Positions 31,665 through 39,548 of a stretch of DNA of 39,548 nucleotides are shown here, in pieces. Under the pieces are notes generated by a model that ran no database searches, was not told the DNA's origin, and saw nothing but the letters and a program-made list of their open reading frames with translations. The position numbers and the translations under genes were made by a program. This DNA is from Thiotrichales bacterium (lineage in GTDB: Bacteria > Pseudomonadota > Gammaproteobacteria > CAZUMV01), in NCBI GenBank assembly GCA_012961935.1, contig DTYI01000283.1, positions 1-39,548 of the forward strand, read 5' to 3'. Position 1 is the stretch's first letter, and each line of letters starts with the position of its first letter.

Positions 31665-33950
31665 TTAAAATGACGCCCCAATATTAAACTGGAACTGCTG
31701 TATTTCGTCACCTTCTTCGGCATTTAACGCCTCAGCAATACTAAATGTCAATGGTCCAACCGGTGATAACCAGATCATGGACATACCAGCCGAGAAGCGT
31801 AAATCTGATACTTCAAAGTCATCAACACTTGGAAATACATTACCCGCATCCGCGAATACCCCTAGACGAATAGACCTGTTATCCGACGCAAAGGGGGCTG
31901 GAAAAAACAATTCCGTACTGGCAAGTGCTCGGAAATTACCCCCAAATGCATCACCTCTTGAGGACAATGGACCTAATGAATTGTTTTCATATCCGCGCAC
32001 GGAGCGAATACCGCCTGCAAAATATTTTTCGAAAAACGGCAGATCCGAGGTATCACCATAACTGTCGCCCCAGGCGACATCACCACGCATTGATAAAGTC
32101 AGTTTCTTTGTTAACGGTAAAAGAAGTGTGTTGCGATAGTTTATTTTCCAGAATTCGAGTTCACTACCGGGTATTGCTGCTTTCAAAGACAGGGTCTGTA
32201 AATTACCTGACTCAGCAAAAACTGTTCGGTTACGGGTATCGTGCGTGTAACTGGCGTTGATCAGATACTCATCGTATTCGTTACCATTTTCGTCAAGAAA
32301 ATCCAGGATTTCCTGAGGTGTATTATCAGTCGTTTTTATCGTTGTGTTTTCAAAACCAAGATTCAATCGAAAACGATCGAACTCGGTCAGCGGGATACCG
32401 TAATTTACACTCACACCATAGCGGTCAGCCAGGTAGTCTGATATGTTATTTTCACCTGCATCAGTTTGTCTAAAAAATGCATTAAATCCACGACTGATGC
32501 CGTCGACGGTGTAATAAGGATTGGTGTAAGTAATACTATAGACAGTATTCACCTGGCTGTTATTAAAATTCAGTCCGACCCGTTTACCTGTGCCAAAGAA
32601 ATTATCTTCGTTGACGCTTAACGAGAATAAAAAACCCTGATCTTGTGAAAAACCTGCGGTTGCTGTAAAACTCCCGGCCAGGCGCTCAGTTAGACTAATA
32701 TCCAGGTCGACCTGATCTGCCATACCCGGTACCGGCCTGGTTTTAATATCAACACTCTCAACAAAAGGCAGGCGTTGAATTCGAATCTTGGAACGTTTAA
32801 CTTTGGGTGTTGAGTACCACCCACCTTCCAGTTGTCGCATTTCTCGACGGAAAACCTCATCACGAGTTTTGGTGTTACCGTGAAACGCAATGCGTCTCAC
32901 GTAAGCGCGATTCCCAGGTTTGACCACAAAATTCAGTGTGACTTTTTTCTCCGATTTATTGATTTCAGGGATAACATCAATATCAGCAAACGCATAACCC
33001 TTCTCACCCACTTTATCTTTTAAAGCAGTAATACTGTCAGTCAGTTTAGCCCTGGAAAATATTTCTCCAGGACTTGCAGTTATCAACGGTCTCATTTCCT
33101 CCTCAGGAAAAATAAGATCACCACGCAGGTTAATCGCCTCAATGGTATATTGATCGCCCTCATCAAGATTGATCGTGATATAAATATCCTTCTTGTCTGG
33201 TGTAATCGTAACCTGTGTGCTTTCGATATTAAAATTTAAATACCCCTTGTCCAGGTAGTAGGCGCGTAAGGTTTCAAGGTCTGCTGAAAGTTTCGGCTTG
33301 GCATATTCATCCCGGCTACTAAAAAATGCCCACCAGGCTGGTTTGCCAGATACAAAATCATCCATCAAGTCGTCTTCATCAAATGCCGTATTCCCTACAA
33401 TATTGACGTTCTTTATTTTCGCCACAACGCCTTCAGAAATTTCTATGTCGATCGCAACACGATTATTTTCTTTTTCTTCTATTTTAGTTTCAATTTTTAC
33501 ATTGTATTTTCCACGTGCAAAATACTGCTGCCGTAGTTCCTGTTCTAATCTTTCCAGCACAGAACGATCAAAAACACGCCCCCTGGAAATGCCAGAACTT
33601 TTTAACGCCTCATTCAACTGGTCGGTTTCTATTGCTTTATTGCCTTCAAAATTAATATCAGCAATCGCTGGCCGCTCTTCGACTTTAATGATCAGTACAT
33701 CTTTTTCAACACCCAGATCTATATTCTCAAAAAAGCCACTCTTGTATAAGCCTCGCAGAATCTCGGGTGCCCGTTCCAGATCAAATTCATCACCCACATC
33801 AATGGGCAGATAGGTAAATACCGTACCCGCAGAAATACGCTCGAGTCCACGCACCTCAATATCTTTGATGATAATACTATTTGCAAATAACACTGCAGGA
33901 ATCAGCAGCGCTACCAAAGGCAGCAACGGCCTCCAAAAACCAACTATCAT
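31665..33950 (-). CDS. bamA: Outer membrane protein assembly factor BamA
   Basis: 761 aa; POTRA repeats (IKDIEVRGLERISAGTVFTYLPI...), Omp85 barrel with GGIRSVRGYENNSLGP, C-terminal Phe. Confidence 0.97.
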   Translation of the reverse strand: MIVGFWRPLLPLVALLIPAVLFANSIIIKDIEVRGLERISAGTVFTYLPIDVGDEFDLERAPEILRGLYKSGFFENIDLGVEKDVLIIKVEERPAIADINFEGNKAIETDQLNEALKSSGISRGRVFDRSVLERLEQELRQQYFARGKYNVKIETKIEEKENNRVAIDIEISEGVVAKIKNVNIVGNTAFDEDDLMDDFVSGKPAWWAFFSSRDEYAKPKLSADLETLRAYYLDKGYLNFNIESTQVTITPDKKDIYITINLDEGDQYTIEAINLRGDLIFPEEEMRPLITASPGEIFSRAKLTDSITALKDKVGEKGYAFADIDVIPEINKSEKKVTLNFVVKPGNRAYVRRIAFHGNTKTRDEVFRREMRQLEGGWYSTPKVKRSKIRIQRLPFVESVDIKTRPVPGMADQVDLDISLTERLAGSFTATAGFSQDQGFLFSLSVNEDNFFGTGKRVGLNFNNSQVNTVYSITYTNPYYTVDGISRGFNAFFRQTDAGENNISDYLADRYGVSVNYGIPLTEFDRFRLNLGFENTTIKTTDNTPQEILDFLDENGNEYDEYLINASYTHDTRNRTVFAESGNLQTLSLKAAIPGSELEFWKINYRNTLLLPLTKKLTLSMRGDVAWGDSYGDTSDLPFFEKYFAGGIRSVRGYENNSLGPLSSRGDAFGGNFRALASTELFFPAPFASDNRSIRLGVFADAGNVFPSVDDFEVSDLRFSAGMSMIWLSPVGPLTFSIAEALNAEEGDEIQQFQFNIGASF

Positions 33951-35315
33951 TTAATTCATTAACCTTGTTATATCGTTGTAAAAGGCGAGAAACATTAACC
34001 CGCCCAAAAGCGCCAGACCAATTCGTTGGCCGATCGCTTCAGTCGTCTCCGACACCGGACTGCCTTTGACCATTTCAATCAGATAAAAGAACAAATGCCC
34101 GCCGTCCAGAACCGGCACTGGCAATAGATTCATGACGCCAAGACTGACGCTGATCAAAGCCAGAAAACCCAGGAACGCCGAGACCCCAACCATGGCGCTC
34201 ACACCTGCAAATTCAGCAATGGTAATGGGCCCACTTATATTTTTTACCGAGGCCTCACCTGTAATCATTTTCCATAATACACGAACGATTAATACGGACA
34301 TTTTCCAGGTCTGTTTGACACCGCGAGTAAATGATTTAATCGGCCCATAGCGCACATTCACAGCCATGTCCTTGTACATTTCACGGTCGACATAAGGTGC
34401 CGCACCGATACGGCCAATGACTTTTCCTTCAGCTTCGTGGCGCACTGTATGCAGCTTTAATGTTAGTTTTTTTCCATCGCGAAGAATGGTCAGGTCAAGC
34501 GTCTCATCTGGTCTGGCGCGGACAAACTCTACCCAGGCATTCCAGTCCGTAAATGTCTGACCATTGGCTTCAAGGATTTCGTCACCGGGTTTCAAGCCAG
34601 CCTGCTCGGCTGGGTCATTACGAATAATTTTTCCAAACTTTGCCGGCAATTCAGGCCGCCAGGGTATGATGCCCATGACTTGCAAAAAATCACTTTCGCC
34701 GCTGCCTAATAATTGCCTCGTATCCGACAGATCAAGTTGATGTGTGCTCTGGCCACGGTCAGAACGGACCTGTAATGTGACCTGCCCACTATCAAGCGCC
34801 TGGTCAATCAAAGTCAATGCCGCCTCTTCCCAGCTCTCAACCACTTCCCCGTTCACCTGCTCAATCTGCATGTCGGACATCAAGCCTGCTTCAGCAGCCA
34901 TCGATCCGGGTTCTACTGTGCCGATCACTGGCTTCATACCGCTAACGCCTACCATGTACATCAAGGCGTAGGCGGCAATCGCAAACAAGAAGTTAAATAT
35001 CGGCCCAGCTGCAACAATGGCAAAACGTTTGCTAACGGGTTTACGGTTGAAAGCCTGATCAAGCTCGTGCTTGGCGACTTCGCCCTCGCGTTCATCCAGC
35101 ATTTTTACGTAGCCACCCAATGGGATAGCAGCCACGACATATTCCGTATCATCCGGGCTGGCCTGACGTTTCCACAGCGGCCGGCCAAAGCCGATAGAGT
35201 AGCGCAGCACCTTAACGCCCATTTTTTTCGCCACCCAGAAATGACCAAATTCATGGATTGCAACCAGTATTGCAATGGCTGCAATAAAAGCGAGTATGTT
35301 GATCACTATTCCCAT
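33951..35315 (-). CDS. rseP: RIP metalloprotease RseP
   Basis: 454 aa; HEFGHFWVAKKMGVKVLRYSIGFGRPL, two PDZ-like regions, NLLPVPVLDGGHL. Confidence 0.97.
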   Translation of the reverse strand: MGIVINILAFIAAIAILVAIHEFGHFWVAKKMGVKVLRYSIGFGRPLWKRQASPDDTEYVVAAIPLGGYVKMLDEREGEVAKHELDQAFNRKPVSKRFAIVAAGPIFNFLFAIAAYALMYMVGVSGMKPVIGTVEPGSMAAEAGLMSDMQIEQVNGEVVESWEEAALTLIDQALDSGQVTLQVRSDRGQSTHQLDLSDTRQLLGSGESDFLQVMGIIPWRPELPAKFGKIIRNDPAEQAGLKPGDEILEANGQTFTDWNAWVEFVRARPDETLDLTILRDGKKLTLKLHTVRHEAEGKVIGRIGAAPYVDREMYKDMAVNVRYGPIKSFTRGVKQTWKMSVLIVRVLWKMITGEASVKNISGPITIAEFAGVSAMVGVSAFLGFLALISVSLGVMNLLPVPVLDGGHLFFYLIEMVKGSPVSETTEAIGQRIGLALLGGLMFLAFYNDITRLMN

Positions 35316-36535
35316 TAATTCATTCTACCTTTATTTTCGGTAATGTACGCAGTTGCCATCGTGCGAGTGTGCTCATCGACTGCAAGAATATCGTCCAGAT
35401 TATCACCTTCAAGCACTTCTGTATGCTCAAGACAATACGCTACGACTTGCGTAATCGCCGTAAACGGCAAACGCGATTCCAGGAAAGCCGCCACCGCGAT
35501 TTCGTTGGCGGCATTCAAAGTTGCAGTCGCCGTGCCACCCTGCCGGTACGCCTCACGCGCCAAGCGCAATGCCGGAAAGCGCTGCAGATCCGGTTTTTCA
35601 AATTCCAGCTTGCCAACCGCAAAAAAATCCAGTGGCTCAACACCGGATGTCATTCTCTCCGGCCAGGCCATGGCGTGTGCGATGGGTGTGCGCATATCCG
35701 GATTACCCATTTGCGCCAGCACCGAACCATCCGCATACGCAACCATTGAATGAATAATGCTTTGCGGGTGTACCACTACGTCAATCTTGTCACAGGCGAT
35801 ATCAAACAGCCAGCAGGCTTCGATAATCTCCAGCCCCTTGTTCATCAAGGTGGCGGAATCAACAGAAATTTTCCGCCCCATCACCCAGTTAGGGTGAGCG
35901 CAAGCCTGCTCAGGTGTTACCTGTGACAACTGTTCTGGGGTAAATGTTCTGAAAGGGCCACCAGAGGCTGTCAAAATAATTCTTTCGACACCACTTTGAA
36001 AACCCTTATCAAGGTTACGAGGCATACATTGAAAAACGGCATTATGCTCGCTATCGATGGGTAATAATTCGGCTTGATTTTTCTCCACAGTCTGCATGAA
36101 TAGTTGTCCAGACATGACCAGCGCTTCCTTGTTTGCAAGTAATATGCGCTTGCCTGCTTTTGCAGCCGCCAATGTCGGTAACAGACCTGCCGCACCGACA
36201 ATCCCCGCCATCACCTGATCAACTTCATCAAGCTGGCAAACGGTGGTCAGGCCATCTGCACCTGTTAACAATTCAGTTTTCAAGCCTGCATCACGCAAGC
36301 GTTTTTCAAAATCACTCGCATTATCGGGTTCGGATAAAACAGCATAGCGAGGCCGCCATTTCTGGCACTGCTCAAACAGCAAGTCGGTATTTTGATGTGC
36401 TGTCAGCGCAATCACTTCATAACGATCAGGATGGCGAGAAATAACATCCAGGGTGTTCACACCGATGGTGCCGGTTGCGCCCAGAATGGTGACGCCTGTT
36501 CGTTGTGTTGCAGTGATGGCTTGCGGGGTTAACAT
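35315..36535 (-). CDS. dxr: 1-deoxy-D-xylulose-5-phosphate reductoisomerase
   Basis: 406 aa; ILGATGTIGVNTLDVI, LLPIDSEHNAVFQCM, ILTASGGPFR, HPNWVMGRKISVDSATLMNKGLEIIEA. Confidence 0.98.
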   Translation of the reverse strand: MLTPQAITATQRTGVTILGATGTIGVNTLDVISRHPDRYEVIALTAHQNTDLLFEQCQKWRPRYAVLSEPDNASDFEKRLRDAGLKTELLTGADGLTTVCQLDEVDQVMAGIVGAAGLLPTLAAAKAGKRILLANKEALVMSGQLFMQTVEKNQAELLPIDSEHNAVFQCMPRNLDKGFQSGVERIILTASGGPFRTFTPEQLSQVTPEQACAHPNWVMGRKISVDSATLMNKGLEIIEACWLFDIACDKIDVVVHPQSIIHSMVAYADGSVLAQMGNPDMRTPIAHAMAWPERMTSGVEPLDFFAVGKLEFEKPDLQRFPALRLAREAYRQGGTATATLNAANEIAVAAFLESRLPFTAITQVVAYCLEHTEVLEGDNLDDILAVDEHTRTMATAYITENKGRMN

Positions 36536-36538
36536 CTT

Positions 36539-37348
36539 TTATAGAATCCAGCGCAAACCCAGAAATAGAACCGGTGCAACAGCAATGTGGCTATCAAACC
36601 GATCCAGAATGCCACCGTGCCCGGGTAAAATTTTACCGGTGTCTTTCAAGCCCGACTCACGTTTCATCATACTGACAAACAAATCCCCCACTACTGAGAC
36701 CAGACCGCAGATAAGGCTCAGTAAAACCAGCGAAACCATTTGTATCATCGGAAGTTTGATGACCAGCGCCACCACCAGTGTAAAAACAAGTACCGCCAGT
36801 AAACCTCCGAACAATCCTTCTTTTGTTTTTCCGGGACTCAGCTCAGGCGCCAGTTTGTGCTTGCCGAATTGCTTTCCGGCGAGATAGGCAAATGAATCGG
36901 CAATCCCGCTCAGGGCCAGCGCATAAACCAGCCAGCCGGGATGCATGCCATCCAGTTTTACAAGCGCCAGCCAGGCAGCAGGCAGGAGAAGCAGACCGGA
37001 GAGTAAAAGCATCAATTGCCAACGCGGTTCTGCGTTTGCTTCTGCGCGATGATAAAAGCTGAGCAGGACCAGAATCAGAAACCAGGTAATGACGGCAAGT
37101 ATCAACCAAAGCGATGTAAGGCCATGCTCTCGAAAAAGCCAGCCCAGCAGAAAAAAACCGGCAATAACCGCAGCGAAAATTAACCGGAGCAACGGCGTGG
37201 CGTATTTGGTAAGCCCCATCCATTCCCATGCACCAATTGTAAATATCACGCCCAGCATAACCGCCACAACTGGCTGCGTTGCAAACACAATCGTCACCAG
37301 CATAACGCCGGCAAGCAAGCCGCCGGAAATCAATCTTTCCTTAAGCAT
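36539..37348 (-). CDS. cdsA: Phosphatidate cytidylyltransferase
   Basis: 269 aa; C-terminal GGLLAVLV... SVVGDLFVSMMKRESGLKDTGKILPGHGGILDRFDS signature. Confidence 0.97.
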   Translation of the reverse strand: MLKERLISGGLLAGVMLVTIVFATQPVVAVMLGVIFTIGAWEWMGLTKYATPLLRLIFAAVIAGFFLLGWLFREHGLTSLWLILAVITWFLILVLLSFYHRAEANAEPRWQLMLLLSGLLLLPAAWLALVKLDGMHPGWLVYALALSGIADSFAYLAGKQFGKHKLAPELSPGKTKEGLFGGLLAVLVFTLVVALVIKLPMIQMVSLVLLSLICGLVSVVGDLFVSMMKRESGLKDTGKILPGHGGILDRFDSHIAVAPVLFLGLRWIL

Positions 37349-38072
37349 TAATCTGCTCGCTAATCATCCCAAAACGGCGCTCACGCTGTTGGTAAACCTG
37401 AAATGCTTTCTGAAGTTCATCTTCATCAAATTCAGGCCAGAATTTTTCGGTGAAAAACAATTCAGTATAAGCCAGTTGCCAGAGCAGAAAATTACTGATC
37501 CGGTGCTCGCCACCTGTGCGAATAAACAAGTCTGGCTCAGGCAAGTTAGCCGTCGACAACACCGAACCGATCATTGTTTCTGTTATATCTTCTACAGCCA
37601 GTTCACCATTCTGGATGCGTTGTCCAAGTTGTTGCATAGCCTGAATCAGATCCCAACGCCCCCCATAATTGGCTGCAATCAACAAACGCATACCAGTACT
37701 GTCAGCTGTTATTTTTTCTGCAGTGCTCATTTCATCCTGCAGTTTTTCAGGAAACCCACTTCGATCACCTATGACCTGCAGGCGGACATTGTTTTTCGCC
37801 AGGTCTTTTGCCTCACGACGCAAGGCTGAGATAAACAATTCCATCAACGTTGAAACCTCGCCCTGAGGGCGCTTCCAGTTTTCACTGCTGAAGGCAAACA
37901 AGGTGAGAACTTCAACGCCCTCCCGGGCACAGATTTCGACAACTTTGCGGGCGACTTTTACGCCCTGATGATGACCCGCCGTGCGCGGCAGGTACCTTGC
38001 TTTGGCCCAGCGGCCGTTGCCATCCATGATGATGGCAACGTGTCGGGGAATGGGAGGGGAATCTTCTGGCAC
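37341..38072 (-). CDS. uppS: Undecaprenyl diphosphate synthase
   Basis: HVAIIMDGNGRWAKAR, TLFAFSSENWKRP, PEPDLFIRTGGEHRISNFLLWQLAYTELFFT. Start is either the GTG at 38072 or the TTG at 38078. Confidence 0.96.
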   Translation of the reverse strand: MPEDSPPIPRHVAIIMDGNGRWAKARYLPRTAGHHQGVKVARKVVEICAREGVEVLTLFAFSSENWKRPQGEVSTLMELFISALRREAKDLAKNNVRLQVIGDRSGFPEKLQDEMSTAEKITADSTGMRLLIAANYGGRWDLIQAMQQLGQRIQNGELAVEDITETMIGSVLSTANLPEPDLFIRTGGEHRISNFLLWQLAYTELFFTEKFWPEFDEDELQKAFQVYQQRERRFGMISEQINA

Positions 38073-38101
38073 TAACAAAACAGCCCGGCATATTGCGGGC
38101 T
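38073..38101 (-). terminator. Terminator-like hairpin at the frr-uppS junction
   Basis: Minus strand AGCCCG-CAATATGC-CGGGCT followed by GTTTTGTT; the stem begins inside the frr stop codon. Confidence 0.45.
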
Positions 38102-38657
38102 AGATCTCCATTAGTTCCTGTTCTTTTTCTTGCAACAACTTATCCACCTCGGCGATGGATTGATCTGTCAGCTTTTGTATCTGTTCCTCGGCGCGCCGTG
38201 CATCATCTTCAGAAATCTCTTTTTCCTTGAGCAACTCCTTAAAATCGTTGTTAGCATCGCGGCGGATATTACGCACAGAAATCCGTCCGTTTTCAGCCTC
38301 ATGGCGGACGACTTTGACCAGATCACGACGACGCTCTTCTGTCAGAATTGGCATCGGCACACGGATGACCAGACCGGCTGTCGCAGGGTTAAGGCCAAGG
38401 TCAGAAGTCATGATCGCTTTTTCGATTACCTTAACCATGTCTTTTTCCCAGGGCGCAACTGAAAGCGTGCGCGAATCCTCGGCGCTGATATTGGCGACCT
38501 GACTCAAGGGGACTTCGCTGCCGTAATATTCAACTGTAATGTGATCCAGAATACTGGGATGCGCCCGGCCAGTACGAATCTTCGCCAGCTCAGATCGCAT
38601 CGCGGCAATACTTTTTTTCATCCGCTGTTCTGCGTCTTTTAGAATTTCGTCAATCAT
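38100..38657 (-). CDS. frr: Ribosome recycling factor
   Basis: 185 aa; [46 protein letters not shown]. Confidence 0.98.
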   Translation of the reverse strand: MIDEILKDAEQRMKKSIAAMRSELAKIRTGRAHPSILDHITVEYYGSEVPLSQVANISAEDSRTLSVAPWEKDMVKVIEKAIMTSDLGLNPATAGLVIRVPMPILTEERRRDLVKVVRHEAENGRISVRNIRRDANNDFKELLKEKEISEDDARRAEEQIQKLTDQSIAEVDKLLQEKEQELMEI

Positions 38658-38659
38658 GT

Positions 38660-39388
38660 TTAACCTCTTTCTACAAAGGTGCCAATATTTTCACCGGCAA
38701 CAACGCGCGCAAGGTCGCCCGGGTTAAACATATTAAAAACCCGTAACGGAATATTGTTTTCCCGGCACAGAACCATGGCTGCAGTATCCATCACGCCCAA
38801 CCTGTTTACAATTGCTTCATCAAAAGTCAGGTTATCGTAGCGTTTCGCATCTGAGTTTTTCATCGGATCCGAATCGTAAACCCCGTCAACTTTGGTGGCC
38901 TTGATCAACAGATCCGCATTGATTTCGCTGGCTCTTAATGCGGCCGCAGAATCCGTAGTGAAAAACGGATTACCTGTCCCGGCGGCAAAAACACAAATGC
39001 GGCCTTTTTCCAGGTGCCTGACAGCACGACGGCGAATATAGTCTTCACAAACATCGTTAATCGAGATGGCTGACATCACCCGGCAATAAGCACCCTTGCG
39101 TTCGATTGCATCCTGCAGGGACAATGAATTAATGACCGTGGACAACATACCCATATGGTCAGCTGAAACCCTTTCCATGCCCGCTTCAGCCAAACCTGCA
39201 CCACGGAATATATTACCACCACCGATGACAATGGCGACTTCCACACCCGCCTTGCTCAGGGACACAATATCACCAGCCAGACGGGCGATCATTTCCGGGT
39301 CAATCCCATAGTCTAGATTTCCCATTAACGCCTCACCACTCAATTTGAGGAGGATTCGTTTATAGGCTGGTTTCAAGGTTTCAGTCAT
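38660..39388 (-). CDS. pyrH: UMP kinase
   Basis: 242 aa; [61 protein letters not shown]. Confidence 0.98.
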   Translation of the reverse strand: MTETLKPAYKRILLKLSGEALMGNLDYGIDPEMIARLAGDIVSLSKAGVEVAIVIGGGNIFRGAGLAEAGMERVSADHMGMLSTVINSLSLQDAIERKGAYCRVMSAISINDVCEDYIRRRAVRHLEKGRICVFAAGTGNPFFTTDSAAALRASEINADLLIKATKVDGVYDSDPMKNSDAKRYDNLTFDEAIVNRLGVMDTAAMVLCRENNIPLRVFNMFNPGDLARVVAGENIGTFVERG

Positions 39389-39436
39389 TTAAAATTATTC
39401 TTTATGTTATCGAACCTCTGATCAATTCATGAATGA

Positions 39437-39543
39437 GCATCTTGCGTCCAAAATATCCTGCTTCTGTGTTGCAAATCTTCGTAATAGCCTGCTATTACGT
39501 GCGATTCGACGCCTTTAATCCGTATATTTTGAACACAACCTGC
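39437..39543. repeat. MITE-like palindromic element with imperfect terminal inverted repeats
   Basis: Left end GCATCTTGCGTCCAAAATATCC (39437-39458) matches the reverse complement of the right end (GCAGGTTGTGTTCAAAATATAC, 39522-39543) at 17 of 22 positions; central perfect palindrome CGTAATAGC-CT-GCTATTACG (39480-39499). No transposase. Confidence 0.5.
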
Positions 39544-39548
39544 ATCGC

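Noticed and set aside
33298-33813. 171-aa plus-strand Ser-rich ORF antisense to bamA
   Set aside because: Shadow frame over conserved POTRA coding sequence.
37089-37829. 246-aa plus-strand ORF antisense to cdsA/uppS
   Set aside because: Overlaps two confident conserved genes; the translation is low-complexity and has no family signature.

Overview
This is a gammaproteobacterial-type chromosomal window made up mostly of housekeeping genes. From left to right it contains: (i) a complete 14-gene complex I operon on the minus strand (nuoA-N, with separate nuoC and nuoD); (ii) tRNA-Leu(GAG), secG and tpiA; (iii) an accessory gene encoding a 915-aa TIR - single TM - WD40 protein between tilS and tpiA; (iv) tilS, accA and an orphan membrane sensor-like protein; (v) dnaE and rnhB; (vi) a plus-strand block of a Gfo/Idh/MocA oxidoreductase and lpxB inside an otherwise minus-strand cluster; (vii) lpxA, fabZ, lpxD, skp, bamA, rseP, dxr, cdsA, uppS, frr and pyrH. 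Both window edges carry short repeat-like, non-housekeeping sequence. The best candidate for an undescribed system is the TIR-TM-WD40 gene. It keeps the candidate NADase Glu and has no NTPase domain. Its predicted topology puts TIR in the cytoplasm and about 13-14 WD40 blades in the periplasm. A near-duplicate ~19-bp motif lies upstream of it, and a tiny hydrophobic ORF lies opposite. Other points of interest are the inverted Gfo/lpxB block, an LpxA hydrocarbon-ruler Met that predicts C10 3-OH acyl chains, a MITE-like palindromic element upstream of pyrH, a terminator-like hairpin between frr and uppS, and a 20-bp near-perfect palindrome upstream of nuoA. All calls come from reading the sequence and the supplied ORFs. 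No database search was run.
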